Assembly (NCBI GenBank): GCA_036925085.1
Contig: JAUPFP010000006.1
Location: 3,437,131-3,501,130 of the forward strand
Reading direction: 5' to 3'
Origin: Brachycybe producta
Lineage: Eukaryota; Arthropoda; Diplopoda; Playtdesmida; Andrognathidae
Length of the DNA: 64,000 nt
Shown: positions 11,657 through 25,076 of the stretch, one piece after another
Layout: each line of letters opens with the position of its first letter
How positions within the stretch are numbered: position 1 is the stretch's first letter
Made by a program: the position numbers and the translations under genes
Notes under the pieces: model-generated
The model's database searches: none
What the model was told of the DNA's origin: nothing
What the model saw: the letters and a program-made list of their open reading frames with translations, nothing else

Positions 11657-14600
11657 TCATTCGTCACATTCGGGAAGATTGACAAATCCAAACACATTGA
11701 ATTCAATAAGAATAGAAAAGAAGAGAAACACGACGTAGGAAGCGAGTAAAATGTAACCCAAACGCTTAGTCAACAGCCAATGCGATGAATGAATCAACAA
11801 AACCTGAAATGTTTTTTTTTAAAAAAGTAAACAATCGAAGCTGAGACATTCGAATACAAAATCAAACACTAAGCAACATTGACGTACTGTTACAACGATC
11901 GAGAGAAATAACAATAGAACATTGTAGACCAAACCTCTGCTGTTAATAGGCACCTGTGCCAAAACAGAAACGTAAATAACTTATCACTAATTAAATGAAT
12001 TGATCAATGAATGAATAAACCGGAATTCCAGAGTCGTAAATAGCCGATCTAAAGAACCACGGAAGAGCTAGTCCAACCAAGATGTCGAAAACATTGCTTC
12101 CGATCGAGTTTGCAACAGCCATATCACCCAATCCTAACAAAAAAAAACAATTTAAGAAACGATGACGGGAAAATCAAATCAAATTAAAAGAACAATTCGA
12201 CCTTGTTTGGCTACGAGAAGACTCGTATAGGCGTCGGGAACGCTCGTTCCAGCAGCCAGGAAGGTTATCCCCATGATGGTATCGGGAATACCAAAAGTAT
12301 AGCCAACAAGAGTGACCATCCAAATGAGTACATAAGAGAAGATTGCGATCCAAAGCATCGCAACGAAGAACGTTGCTAGAAAATAACGTTCCCAAGTCGC
12401 ATTTCGGCAATCTGGTATCGTATAGTGAAGAGTAGCGAGAACTGGTATCCTGATGAACCATACGGTGACTGTCAAAAGACCCTGATCAGCTTGCCGAAAA
12501 AAAGAAAACAACCAAAATACGTTTACAACGAATACTCGATGAGTCCGATGACCAGAGCGTTTGGACGAGCGTCGTTGTTATGAAAAGGCCTCAGTAAGGG
12601 TCAACTAGCCACAGAAGTTCCAAAAAAGTTGAATGATTCAAGAATTTTTAAAATTCCGAAAAATGGGAAAAATAATCAAGATGTTCTTTTGAAAAACAAC
12701 AATCATAAAACTAGAAAACCTGAAAGTATGCGCGCCCTAGGACCCTTAAAAAATGCAAATACTCCACTGATGGTCAAGTTAAGATCGTGACAATATTTAC
12801 CGACTGTCGGCGCTTTTTTCCAAGCCTCTCTAGTTTCCTTCGATACTTCTCGGCTCAAGAATTAAACAAGAACATACATCCGGTTAACGTACAACAATAT
12901 TAACTAATACAAATCAATAATTATATACCTGAACCCCTTAGTATTCGAATAGTGGCTTTCGTTTATGACTATAGATTTGTTTGGATATCCTTCTCGACGA
13001 ATATAACGAAACTGAGAAAAGAAGAAGAAAAACCGATGTAAAATAAGAACTAAATTATGAGAGACGCCCTCAAACTAAAAAACGAACCCAACCTCGACGA
13101 TGATCCTTTTAGCAGCAAAGCGAAATCGCGTGTAAGGTCTAAAGTAACGTGTCGTCATCATTTTCAAAGCAGCCTCATACAAAGACATTTTACGAGGATA
13201 ATCTCGAATGATCTCGTCTAGATCTAATTGGCTCGGGTCTTCGTTCTTCCAAGAAATGTTTTCTTCGGCTACGTCGTTATTAAATTGTACTGCAAGTTTT
13301 AAACAAAGAAAACACTCGATCGTAGTTGATTGCGTCTTTAAACACCTTGCAGCGAGCAGTCGTACCGTAACTGCTACGTATCTGTTTATCGTCGTGCGTT
13401 AGAATTCCCTGCGTACATTCATCGTCCATAAAACCGAGTCTCGTATTCTCAGTGAGAAAACGACGTATTTTAAAGCTATACCTATTTAAACACATCATTT
13501 AATATGCAGATATAAGAGAACGATGAAATTGAATTCGTTTTAGATGAAAATTTAAGAAAAGACTGTTAGAGACTAGAAAATAACTAGAAAATTAAGATGG
13601 TTTTAAAGTGTAGACACCCTTGGAACTCTGGATATTGTGTCTTTCAGAATCGAAATTAGTGAAACGTGAAAGTGCTTTAGAAACTAGAAGGGTAGCTCAA
13701 TCACGTAAATTTATTTTCATTTTGATATTTTTTAAAATAAAATTTTTATGTCGGTTAACTAATAACCCAATTTTAAAAAGATTTAATTTAATTTTTGTTA
13801 GTAAGTTTATTCTGAAAGATAACAAGGAAATGCTATTAAATAATTCAGCTACCATTCCAGTTTCTAATACACTTTTAATTTCATCTTTGTGTTGCTCCAG
13901 AAATGCTGAATAAAGTAAAAAAAAAGCTAAAACACTAAAAAAAAACTATTAAAAACGTTCCCAAATTTTTAAATAAAAAACTGGTTAGAGATTAGCGGAT
14001 TCTAATTTGTCAGATAAAAAATTCTAGCCTTTAATCAGGCTTTTTGATTTGAAAAAGGAATCACTGTGTTTGTCAGCAAGTCAATTTAGTCCAGAAACTA
14101 CATAAGAGTTCACAAATGAAAAAACTCACTTTACTACGATAATGTAAAAGCCATAAACAATCAGCATCGTAAACGATTCGAAAGACGTGACGACACCGTC
14201 AAACATCACCTTTACAAATAAATACAAGATAAAACATTTTTTACGATAGACAAAAAACGATAAACGTTAACTTACAATAATAAGGATTAACACCGTAACT
14301 GCGTAACAAACGGAGTCTCTCCAAATAGTCCACCAAGATAAAGGCAAAGGCTGAAAAAAGATGATGAAAGACAATTTAGAACAGCATTTTATCACCAGGG
14401 TCGAAAAAAGACTCGATAGGAACAAGCACTTACTTTGCCACAAAGAACTGCGCAAAAACCGATGACAAAAAGCAAATTAAACACAGCCGATCCAACAATT
14501 GTTCCCGTCCCTACATCTCCCTTTGCAACGAAAACACCTGAAACCCACAACATAATTAAATACAAGGCATTAAAATGAAACACAAAATAAGACAACTAAT

Positions 14601-17600
14601 GATACCTAGAATGGAAGCGAAGAGTTCTGGAGCAGAACTTCCGGCTGCCATAAAAGTGGCACCAGCCACATCTTCACTCAAATGCATCTTCTGAGACAAC
14701 AAAAAACCAAACCCAAGCTTTAAATGAAGGCCGAAAACAACAATCCCACAAGTTCAATCCTAATTACGTCACAAATCTTCTCCATGGAAGCAACAAAATA
14801 CTCGTCACAAACTACGGCTAAAGCGTAGAACATGTAAACTCCAACGAGAATATGAATTATAACTGCGCCTTTTGCACGTAAGTTATTGCCAAAAATGTCA
14901 TCAGGAAACTCATGATAAGCTACAAATTACAAAAATTATGTCATCAATCGAAGAATACGAAAAACGGTGATTGGAATCAAGTATTGGAAACCTGGTTCTT
15001 CGCACATCATCTCGCTAGAAGGAGTACTTTCGACATCAGACTCAGAGGACGAACTAGAAAAGAATCGAGTAGACGTTGGCGTTGATGTGCTCTCTGTCGT
15101 CGACGTTAAAGTTTTATTCTTGTCTGTATGCACAATAGTTGCCTCGGTAGAAATAGAAGACGATGTGCTCAAGGTGGAGCTGGAAATCGTAGTCGACTGT
15201 GTTGAGCTGAATTTTGTTGTGGACTCCGTAGTTGAGGAAGAGGAGGACATCGCAGTGGAGATTGTAGAGCTGGCCGTTGAGCTAGGCACAGTAGAAGACG
15301 CAGTAGTAGTTGTAATAGAAGTAGTAGAGCTCGATTCACTCGATGACAAAGTCGAGCTCAAATTTGTGAGTTTCACCAGTGACTTTTCTACCAATTGCGT
15401 CGCCGCAATCTTCGTTTCTTGTGCTTCTTCCGTTCTGTTTCCAGAATTTTTCGAAGGCAAACTGTCATGAACAGTTTGCCGTTCCGATCGCCGATAATGC
15501 TGCTGTTGTTCGAGAATATCGCCACTTTTTCTCATTCCTAATAAAATAAAAATTGAAACTCTTTTATCAAGTGGGCTGTTTAAATGAAGAATGTCACACA
15601 CGCAAATTGTGCATTATTTACTAGTTTAGTACTTTTAACAAGTTTCATAACAAATGAGAATCCATGGATTCTCGTCTTTGACGTATTTGCAAAAGTGTTA
15701 TGCATTTCAACAATCGTTCATACTGCAACATGAAGGTGTTTTCTATTTTGTACATTTCCCTCTCCTCGTTAAAAAGTAGAATTTACTTTTTTAAGATGTT
15801 TTATGCATGAGTCACTTTCGAACTCTTTGCATTCTGCGTTTCAGAATGCGTTAAAAACTAAACGGAAACTGACTCACTTCATGATATTTTCAAGGTTTGA
15901 TAATTGTTCAAAATAAACTTTTTATACACAAATTTTTTTTAAAAAAATATCGTCTGTTCTAAAGTTGATTTATTTCTTAACATTAAAAAGCTTATTTTAA
16001 AATATATCAAACAAGAAATTCCTCTTAAGTGATTGAGTTACCCGTCTAGCTTCTAAAACACATTCAAGTTTCTGTTAATTTTGCTCCTGAAAGATAAGGA
16101 CGTTTACACTGGTAAAACAGCTCAATAACTTCTAAACTATTCGAATAATTTAAATTAATTAACAAACTATCTGAACACACTGTATTCAAAGTTTGTCCCG
16201 ATTTTCTTTAATATTAATGCCCTTAACCATAAGCAACAGAAAATAAACCTGATTCTTTCAAGTTTTCTTTGAATTTCTGAAACTTGAATAGTAACCGAAC
16301 CAAATAAAAGTAATTTAATGTTTGATATCTATCAGAAAAAAACTTTTTATGACAACTTGAAGAAAAAAAACCAACATTGTTTTTCAACTAGACGTTGCTG
16401 CAAAATTGGATTATTTTCAAATTGCTCATAAAATGTTCAATTTCAAAGATATCATCACGTAAACACCCTTATCTGATCCAGTTACTATTCTAGTTTTAAA
16501 GGGTCTTTAAAAATTTTCACTTTTATAAGAAAACAACAACAAAAAAACTTCCACCAAACTAAGGTTGAAATCAGAAATATTGGACCCTATTTTGGTCCTA
16601 ATGAGTACAGATTACGACCCAAAAAACGTGTTCAAAAACAGGGCTTTCGTAACAGAAAGAGGCTTTAATTTGATTCTGTGCCAGAAAATTAAGCATCAAA
16701 GCGAAAAAAATAAGATAAGACCATAAAAATAATAATAACGAAAACGAAAAGACCAATTCCGCATTATTTCATATATATATTCTTATTACCATAAAGAGAA
16801 AATAACTCTGAATATATTATTAGATGACTCTTGTGCTTAATTTATATATAATACTAACAAATATACAAAATGAAGTTTTAACTTAAAAGCAGTCAATTAA
16901 AGACTAATTAGCGCTATGACGCTATTTATCATCATTAGGGCTCAACTTCTTATGCAAAACGTCAAGGAAATGTTTCTCACACTGTGGCCCAATAGCCAAT
17001 TGTGAACTAACAAACCTCACTTAGAATAACCAATAATTATGTTTAATGAAAAACACTGGTTAGAGGCTAGAACTCTAGATGACAACTGACAGTAACTAGA
17101 CACATAGCTTCTAACCATCATTATTGATCAATGATCAGTTAAAGCATAATTGCAGCAGCAGCTCTAATGATGATTACTTCACAATTGGCACTTGGGGCAC
17201 CAAATTGAGAAACATTTGCTTGATATTTTGCAGAAAAACCCGAACACTAATCATCATTCATCATGACAAAAACCGATATTCTATTTGATGAAATTCAGGC
17301 CTTGTTATTATTCACTTGATTTAAATATCAAATGAATATGTTTTCTATTCAAATGAATAAAAAGACTATTGATAGATGGTAGGCAATCCCTTTAAAAGAG
17401 CAATCACACAATACATGTCCTTAATTCAGAAAAAAAAACCTCTTGAAAACATTTTCAATAGAAAATCAATCGAAAAGGGAAAAGTGAAAAACACTTAAAA
17501 ATAGAACCACTCATCTTTTTTTTCCTAATACATCACAAATTTCTTTTAAATAACCATTTGCCATTTTTATTTCACCTTAAAAAATGTCTATTCTACTTTG

Positions 17601-17995
17601 AAAATAAAAGGTAATAAAATTGGAGAGAAAAACAACCCGAAAAAAAAAAGAATTTACTCGTAAGAAATCTTACCACTTAAAACCTTCAACTTCAAGCCTC
17701 CATACAGGGTTCAACCTACTGAAATTATTTTTGAACACAAGATTTTTCCATATTATGGAAACCTGCTTCGGAGGTTTAAATTTGAAGTTCAAGTGCTAAG
17801 TGTGAACCTTGAATTTACTAAAAAATAGGAATTTGTAGGTGAATGAGTTAAAGATATTATTATACCTTCGAGAGAAAACATAATAGCCGTAAGAATGACA
17901 GTTAAGATGGTCAAGTGGACAGCTTTTCTCAAGAAAAACGAATTACGACCACAATGACGGTCAAGAATAATGTTCGTACCACCCATCATCATCAT
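11657..17995 (-). CDS. K+-dependent Na+/Ca2+ exchanger (SLC24/NCKX family)
   Basis: Plasma-membrane antiporter exporting Ca2+ plus K+ against Na+. Fifteen exons (17995-17866, 15537-14992, 14919-14768, 14690-14606, 14537-14434, 14350-14276, 14209-14130, 13481-13366, 13289-13093, 13011-12929, 12853-12801, 12489-12202, 12133-12021, 11953-11888, 11803-11657) give 744 aa. Residues about 25-43 are a signal anchor. Next comes a roughly 180 residue Ser/Thr-rich extracellular segment. The alpha-1 repeat has [17 protein letters not shown] (near 285) and the alpha-2 repeat [13 protein letters not shown] (near 614) followed by [19 protein letters not shown]. The acidic residues of APEL and VPD match the cation ligands known in NCKX. 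A cytosolic loop separates the two halves. The chain ends in a short helix and NLPECDE. Intron 1 is 2.3 kb and repeat-filled. Subtype (A1-A5) is not resolved. The donor at 13366 is the least certain junction. Confidence 0.95.
12575..12750. repeat. Dispersed repeat shared with 37.79-37.94 kb
   Basis: Lies in SLC24 intron 11. The words GCCTCAGTAAGGGTCAACTAG, ...CAAGAATTTTTAAAATTC and CGAAAAATG recur in the same order at 37788-37935 downstream of TBC1D16. No terminal inverted repeat evident. Confidence 0.6.
13560..13920. repeat. Inverted-repeat element family A in SLC24 intron 7
   Basis: Left arm 13676-13706 (GAAACTAGAAGGGTAGCTCA), right arm 13839-13868 (TTCAGCTACCATTCCAGTTT). The outer arm includes GGTTTTAAAGTGTAGACACC. 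Confidence 0.85.
15790..16110. repeat. Inverted-repeat element family A in SLC24 intron 1
   Basis: Right arm at 16024-16060 (GATTGAGTTACCCGTCTAG) and a diverged left arm near 15848, separated by the paired AATAAACTTTTTAT / AAAGCTTATTTTAAAA blocks. A further, more eroded copy seems to follow at about 16230-16520. Confidence 0.7.
16945..17250. repeat. Inverted-repeat element family G in SLC24 intron 1
   Basis: Ends: AAGGAAATGTTTCTCACACT near 16963 and its mirror GAGAAACATTTGCTTGATAT near 17210, followed inward by CAATTGTGAA / TTCACAATTGG. An inner pair (GGTTAGAGGCTAGAA / TAGCTTCTAACC) adds a second hairpin. A sister copy lies at about 60185-60490. Confidence 0.75.
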
Positions 17996-19089
17996 CACGA
18001 GAAAAAAAATTAATATATATTAAATATTCTAATTTATATTATGTTAAGACACAAATCCAAGAAGAATAAATAAATAAATAACATAGCCAACTACATTGTT
18101 AATTATATATAATCTCGCAAACAAGAAGAAGGATGAAAACACGACATTGATGATGAGGAATCAATGATGGGAGCCTTCAGTATTTTTAGTTTTATATTCC
18201 CTGCCGTCAATTCCTCTCTTTTCTATTAAAAACCCTAACTACAAGCAATGGACTCACTCGGTCTCACGTCAATTAACCCCACGCAGATACGAAACGAAAT
18301 ATATATCTCATCGTAGAAATTTCACGTAGCAACAGACTGCTATAACATAAAGTAATCGATGACAACTGCTTCTTAAACGCAGCATTTAAACTTAAAATAA
18401 CTATAAAAAATACTTCAGTTTTTTTTTAAAAAATATCAAGAGAAAAAAATAAATCATGTGGGTCTTAGGAAATTCGTTTAACACGAAAAAATATTACTGT
18501 CCCCTTCTATTTCACGTTAAACGAGTTCAACTGGATATTGAAACTGACTGACTACATCATTGTGGCTGAACTGTAATTTTAACTAATTTTTAACTACTTC
18601 AACCTGTATTTAAAACTGTTGCTTAAAAATAAAGGTAAACTTAAAACGTGACTTTCAAAAAAAAATTTCTATTGCATGTCTAGAAAGAATTTTTAAGCTC
18701 AACTTCGTCTTAAGTAACGTTTTAGACAATGCATAAATTAACGCATAAAATAATGCATTCAATGCATAAATTAACGCATAAAATGCGTAAACTGACGTCA
18801 CAGTTTAGAAGAAATTCGAAGTTTGTTAAAAACTAGAAAAGAAATTAACTGTGAATCTCAAAACGTTGATGCAATAAAAAAACAAATACGGGCTCGTACG
18901 ATAATTTTTAAACACTCGTAAAAATACCATCAGTCCATTAAATTATTCTAGTTTATTAGCGAACTTTCAATTGTTTCAAAGCTGCTTCTGAAACAAATTT
19001 TTACATCCATTTTGGAAATGTTTGTATAAATGATTAATATGAAGAAATACTATGAAACGGTTTTTGTCAAACGGCAAGTTTCAAAAATC

Positions 19090-19350
19090 CCTAACATAAA
19101 GACGTTCTCAGACAAACGACTTATAGTGGTCGATAGACTGAAAAAGTTTATCAGCGTGTGGATGAAACCGCCTACTTGAGTCGACAGCCCACTAGTGTTT
19201 AAGAAGTGGCACTACTAGTGTCGTTGAATGAACTAAAATAGTGGTCAAATCAAGTCGACTTGAGTGGTCGGTATTGGCCGCACGCCGACCACTTTTTGCA
19301 GCACATCTGAACTACTAAAAGTCGATCGCATGTGAATGCCCTAAAATAAA
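19090..19350. repeat. Inverted-repeat element family D, intergenic copy
   Basis: Left end CGACTTATAGTGGTCGATAG with ACTGAAAAAG; right end GACCACTTTTTGCAG ... ACTACTAAAAGTCGATCG, closing in AATGCCCTAAAA. Related copies are at 52690-52900 and, by the TTAGGGC end, at 20378-20690. Confidence 0.65.
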
Positions 19351-20377
19351 ACCGGAACACATCTACTAAAACGAAAGAAAAAACTGCAATTCTCATTATT
19401 TTTTATTTGTCTCTCATATAGCTAAGCCTAGGTGTAGTTTGTATAGGTTGACGGATATTCGCTTTCTATGGCAGTAACACACTACACAAAACTGGGAAAA
19501 CTCTTTTTAACAAGTCCCCTTAGAGTTATTTCCTCTCGCAGTCAATTTTAAAGAGTGATGACGACGTTCAGCCATCATGTTAATCTCCAACAAAACCAAT
19601 GTAGACAGTTTTATGAAGTAATTAACCTCGACATAAACCAACTGCTGCCGTCGTCATTCATTACTATGGTTAACCAAATTGCAATAAATGCACGAAATGC
19701 AATTTTTATGAAAAACTGTTAAATAATGCAAAACAATATTTGGCAAATTTTCTGATTATTTTACTAATTACGTCAGACAGGCAGCGTGACGTTATCCGAC
19801 TGCTTACGGATGTTAACCATTCGGACACGCGCGTTTTTGTAAAAAAAAAGTGCTAAAGAAAATCAAATCAACCGAAAGTCATGTAACAAGGAGAAAATTA
19901 CTTCCCAATCATAAATGGATCTTATTCAGACATCATCATCATCAATTACAAATCTTGCTAAAAAAAAACTGTCAGACGACAGAAAATTTCTCTAGTATAA
20001 ATGGAGTTTGATTACATAGAAAATGTTCCAACGAGCCACCACACCACAGTGGCGATACAACGATTGTGGTTGAGTCCTGCTACAAGTGGTGACCACCACC
20101 TGTTTGGTGACGATCGCACCAACAACAAACCGTAGTTTTATAGGGCCTTCTCCACACGAGCCACTGAATGGTTCGCCTGAAACAAGCCACGTTAACCAGA
20201 TCATGGAACTATTTTGTGACAACATAAAGTGGTCCATGTGAAGTCGACCTAACCCAATGCCAAATAAGATACTTGCTTCGTATAACTTAGTAACCAATGC
20301 AATAATTCAGTTTGCAAACAATTTTCGTAAACCTCGCAAGCCTTATGTCATTAACAGTTTCTGTCAGTTACATAGTT

Positions 20378-20690
20378 AGGGCCTTGGCACACACGCGCCT
20401 TTTCAGAGACTTTTTGGCGACAAACTAAAGTCGAGTTGTCGCTAACACCGAACAATTTCAAAACACGTTAGTGCTTTTAAAATCGCCTGTGTGCAAAGGA
20501 AAAACAATGTCGCCAGTTGCGGGATCAAACACCGTCCGGAGACAGACGTTGGAACGTGTTTTAAAAGTCGCCTGTATGCAAAGGTTGGCGTCTCTCCATA
20601 GAAAATACATTGTGACGACGGCCCTGCAACATTCGACTTCATGTTGTGTTTGAAAGTCATTCAAAAGTCGCCTGTCTTCCAATGCCCTAA
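20378..20690. repeat. TTAGGGC-ended inverted-repeat element
   Basis: Begins TTAGGGCCTTGGCACACACG and ends CTTCCAATGCCCTAA, the rough complement of the start. Internally TCGCCTGTGTGCAAAGG recurs as TCGCCTGTATGCAAAGG about 95 bp later, and a third time in part. No protein recognised in either strand. Confidence 0.6.
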
Positions 20691-21622
20691 GAGTGGTTGG
20701 TAGTCAAACACCCTGCCTATTGACTTATATTATTAAGGCCTAACACGATAGAAATAACCTTTTAAAAAAAAAAATTCCTGCTTCCACTGATTTCCTTGAG
20801 AAAAGGGCAATTTTCCCAAAATCAATTTCATTTCCTAAACTTTCCCTGATTTTTCAGGTCGGTATGAACCATGGACACCAAAATTCACAATTATCATCAT
20901 AAAAATGACAGAGAAAACGATTCGCTTTGATCAATTTCAAAGACAATCAGTAACCAATGCACGCGCTCAACGCATCAATTGACCGCTGTGTGTCGTAACC
21001 ATAAAATGACAACGACAGAATAATCAATAAAATAAAGACGCACCAAACAAATAAAAGTATCCATAACACTTTATAAAAAAAATACGCCAATTTCATCTCA
21101 TGAAAAAGAAAAACGGTGTCATAAAACTAGAAGAACTTACCATTTTTTTAAGCTTGAAACAATCCGAAAATTAAAATCAAAATAACATCAGGCGACAGAA
21201 ACAATCAAAATAAATGGCAGCCATCTTGGATTTTCAAAAAAAATCCATTACTCGACTGTGACGACACAAAAAAAAAAAATAAACTTCCGACACCGGACGC
21301 AAATGTCCTTTCTTTTCCGAAATCTCTAAGCGGAGTCACACAAATTTCCCTATCGAAAAGGACGAAGCTGCACACAACTGTTCAATGAATCTTCTTCTTC
21401 TTCTTAAGAAAAAAAACTTTAAAACGGAACACAAAGAAATTAGCCAGCAAATATTAAATTAAATCTCGTAATTAAATTAATCGAGTGAGAAACGAGAAAC
21501 AAAACTTTCAGTTTCGTAACAACATTCTCTTTACTTTCTCACATAAACGAAAAATCGAAAAAAAAAATAATAATATATTTACAAACATAAATGATAAATC
21601 AAATAAAACAAAGAAATGTACC

Positions 21623-24255
21623 TCATATTCCCCAGTTCTGTCTCGCATTATGGCGTCCACCAATATGTACCGGTGGCGCCGACACGGGCGCAGGAGGAGC
21701 GGGATAATGTGGTGGCGTTGCCGTCATCGCATAACTCGGAGGGTAACCCCCAGGTCCATATTGCGACGGATGTCCAGCCGCTGCCGGCGGATACGACATG
21801 GGATGTCTCGAACCATAAGGAACTGCAGAGTACGCTTGAGCCATTTGAGAAGCGTATCCTGGGGGTGGGTAAGGCGTTCCGTCATACCCTTGAATGTACT
21901 GAGGGGGAGGAGGTGGCGGAACAGGTGCCGGACCCTGTCCGTACTGATGGTGCGGTCCATCCACAACAGAATGAGCATCGGCCGGATATCCGGCATAAGA
22001 CGAGGAAGACGGATCGTACTGTTGAATGTATTGATCGAGTAGAGATGGGTATTTATAATTTGGAGGCATTTGTTGACCGGCCGCCGCTGCTGCAACCATA
22101 TGTGCTGACATAGAGTCCACCATCATCGTAGGCGGCATCGGTTGTTGTGGAGTTGCAAGAAGTGGAGCACGAGAAACAGACGGAATTGCGTGTTCCTCGC
22201 CCATATTGTCAACATAGTTTCCCATGATAACTTCACCACTGTTCGTTAACCCGGGAGACGTCTGATCGAGAGAGAGACGTAATATCGTAACTCAGAATGG
22301 GACAGCAACATTTTCAAATTCGATTTTTAAGGGATTTTTTTTTGTAGATTGAAAGATATATCATGAAAGTATTGGTTCGATTTCAATTATTTTCAAAATA
22401 TCGCCACCCGTTAAAAACGAATACCTTTTTGACTCGTTATAAAAAAGAGACTCACCAATCTCTGTTTTCGAGATGGTCCCGCCATCGATGGTTGAGAAAG
22501 TAAATTTGGAACGTTGGCTTGATTCTGATCGGCCGTTCTCGCACGATTATTCGGTGGCGGCGTTACGGGAGGTGATACGGCGGCGGCAGCTGACGCTCCA
22601 GAACTAGAATACAGATCTAGAACCTGATGGCAAACGTCTAAAAAAAAGATAAAATAATCACAACTGAGTAACAAAAAACCGTCTTGCCATTTGTCCCAGT
22701 CGATCATACCTTCAAGAAGTTCTTGAGAAATGTTTTCGACGAACATGTCCCACCACCGTTGATGCCTCTGATGTCGACCACTCCAGTCGACAACTTCAAA
22801 TTTTGATAACTTGCTAGCGAGATACATCAACGCAATCGCAATGATCTCGGGCTCCCACTGAAGGCAAAGCGTAGTGAACAGGCTACTAATGCAACGACAA
22901 AAGTCATACTCATCAAGAAAAGATACAAATCGGATCAGAATAAAACATCGAAACGTGAAAAAATGGCCGAAACATGTGTAACGCGTGAAAAGACACAACT
23001 GACTTATGCCACATGAATAAATGTACGTTTTCTTATTTCTCCGCAGTCTTTAATGATTTCCGCATTTTTTCGGTACATTACCGTTCAGCGCCTATAAATA
23101 ATATGTCTTTTTCCGCCTATTAAATGGTTTCTGCGCAAATTAAATGGTTATCCGCGTTTTCGCCGCGTATTTTCTAGCGTATTAAGTGATTTTGTTTTTA
23201 AATCACGTTTACATGTTTTAATCTGAGCGAAGAAATAGTTTCTACAAGAAACGACAACAAAAATGACGAAAAACAAACCTATCGTTAACAAACGTCCAAG
23301 CCATCTGAACCATAGATTCGATCTTCTCTTTATCTCCTACATAAACACAAAACGATTGTAAACACAAAAGGAAATCTTAATTTCTTTCTCATCCTCGTAC
23401 CCTTAAGACACTTAGCATATTTCAGAAGAAACTTATAAGGATGATTGACTTGAAGGTCAAACTTAATCGTCTGTAAAAGAATCCTTTCCAAGGTCATGAC
23501 CTCTTCCTGAACAAACAAAAGCACCCAGAGTTAAGAAAAGAACGTAAGATGTTCGTTTGAGATCAAAATTTGCGTGCAAAAACCTTCGGATCTTCTCCGA
23601 ATTGAGCAAACTGATGATCAGAAAGTAGTGATCGAGCCGCTTTGATAATATCTTTGCATTTCTTTGGTGTTTCTTCTACTTTTCCAGCTAGAAAAAGACA
23701 GCAGCAAGCCGTGACCTGAAACATATGTGGTTCGCTTGTAAGAAAAACCCAAATAATACAAGTCAAGACTGACTTACATATCGAGGAAAGTGTTTAAATG
23801 AATGGAACATGTAAAAACGGTGAAAATAGACGATTCCGGTTGCTAGAGTCTCGTAATGCCGTCTTTAAAGTGGTAGTTAAGGATATCAACTTTGTTTCAA
23901 GGCTTGAAACTAGAAAAGTATTCAAAAATAATCACTTAGAAGTAATTTCATGACTGATATCTATCAAAGTATACGTTTTTAAGGTGTTTACTGATGCTAT
24001 ACAATTTCAAAGTAATCATGAAATCTCTTTTCGGTGATTCATTTTACTTTTCTAGTTTCAAACACAGCATTATTTCGCCAGTTTGTCTCTGTATAGTCGT
24101 TTTACGAAAGGATACAGCCCCATTTTCGTTCCCGTATTCATGATGAACCTTGCTCCTTCCTTTCTGTATCTTGCCTCAACTTCAGGATCTATTCCATCCT
24201 TAACTGAAGGAGTGGAAAGCCTTAGATCCTTCCGATCGTAATACCAGCAAGGCAT
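21623..24255 (-). CDS. CCNK: Cyclin K, regulatory subunit of CDK12/CDK13
   Basis: Partner of CDK12/13, which phosphorylate the RNA polymerase II C-terminal domain. Eight exons (24255-24116, 23862-23778, 23715-23584, 23506-23401, 23336-23279, 22882-22710, 22637-22456, 22261-21623) give 504 aa. The sequence opens [11 protein letters not shown], then two cyclin folds: [95 protein letters not shown] and [16 protein letters not shown]. The C-terminal half is Pro/Gly/Tyr/Met-rich low complexity ([19 protein letters not shown]) as in known cyclin K. The ATG chosen is the first in the first recognisable exon; an upstream non-coding exon near 24.76 kb is plausible, and a spliced N-terminal extension cannot be excluded. 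Confidence 0.95.
23870..24065. repeat. Short diverged family A-like inverted repeat in CCNK intron 1
   Basis: Arms TTGAAACTAGAAAAGTA (about 23887) and TACTTTTCTAGTTTCAA (about 24043-24060) are near-perfect complements, with a second internal pair ATTTCATGACTGATAT / AATCATGAAATC. It fills almost all of the intron between exons 1 and 2. Confidence 0.75.
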
Positions 24256-24756
24256 TGCCTCTTCCGGTCCTAAAACGACAAAATAGGGCAGCAAGAAAAA
24301 GTGGCGGAGGAGGAAGAGGGGAAACAAGATAAGTAGAAATTGGAGGATAGAAAGAGGGTAGAAAAGATTAAGAGGTGATTTACTATAAGAAACACAACAT
24401 AAAATTTGAATGATGTCAACTTTGTGTAAAATTTGACCATCTTAAAGGTCCAAAGAGTAGGAATTACTTTTGTGTTTTCTCTGCTTTCTCTCCATGCACA
24501 ACTCTCAACTCACCACCCACCTAACGAGCGCATTCGAGCGGCTTCTTCTTGTGCTTCTTTTAAGCCGCCGATTTCTCTCTTTCTTCCTCTCTGCGTCTTG
24601 CAGATAACTCTTACTGACTTCAAATGATACTTTAAACGAACCGCAAATGAAAACTGTTTTGTTTTGAACTTTTAAAACTTGTATTAAAGCGACCACGTCT
24701 TCAAAAACACGACAAACATCACAAAGAAACAACAAAGCGAGTCCACAGAATCAGAA

Positions 24757-24765
24757 CGCCATCTT
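24757..24765 (-). promoter_or_regulatory. AAGATGGCG (YY1-type) motif upstream of CCNK
   Basis: AAGATGGCG on the minus strand, about 500 nt upstream of the CCNK start. In animals this motif marks YY1-type promoters near the transcription start. The ATG within it would open a three-codon upstream frame (ATG GCG TTC TGA). The start site is inferred, not shown. Confidence 0.4.
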
Positions 24766-25076
24766 GAAATTTACATTAAAATGAAAATAGCTCGAGAAGA
24801 AATAAAAGCGGACACTGAGATTCGTTACATGTATCTATGTATAGGTGACGCATTAATCGTTTACAAAATTATCTGTTAATAATTTGTAAATTCTAACCGC
24901 GCCGTCTATTTGTAAAAGCGTATAACTAATGCAAGTGTTGAGTGTCCTTTACAATGCAAATGAAGAAAAAGATGAATGTTGAGAAAGATCACGTGTTAGT
25001 AACATTCCGTTACTCATCAATGTATTTAGCACTATGACATCATGATTGTATATTTTCATAGACTATACAATCAATA

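Larger units (their letters stand above)
17996..21622. other. Intergenic region between SLC24 and cyclin K genes
   Basis: No conserved exon found. It holds the SLC24 promoter side, a duplicated AATGCATAAATTAACGCATA unit (18730-18785) followed by a TGACGTCA palindrome (18793-18800), family D elements (19090-19350 and 20378-20690), and a dyad-rich segment at 19990-20270. The 3' UTR of cyclin K probably occupies the last few hundred bases. Open frames at 19992-20297 and 20442-20682 match no family I know and lie inside repeats. Confidence 0.55.

Noticed and set aside
14967-15470. 167-codon plus-strand open frame opposite the SLC24 exon 2
   Set aside because: It is the complement of the Ser/Thr-codon-rich exon (giving Val/Glu/Asp runs); no splice context or family match. 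The minus-strand exon is required for a continuous exchanger.
19992-20682. Minus-strand frames of 70-100 codons at 20.0-20.7 kb as a possible gene
   Set aside because: They fall in inverted-repeat sequence, have no splice-linked neighbours and no recognisable family.
21485-22113. Long Arg-rich and other plus-strand frames across 21.5-22.1 kb
   Set aside because: Antisense shadow of the Pro/Gly/Tyr-rich last exon of cyclin K.
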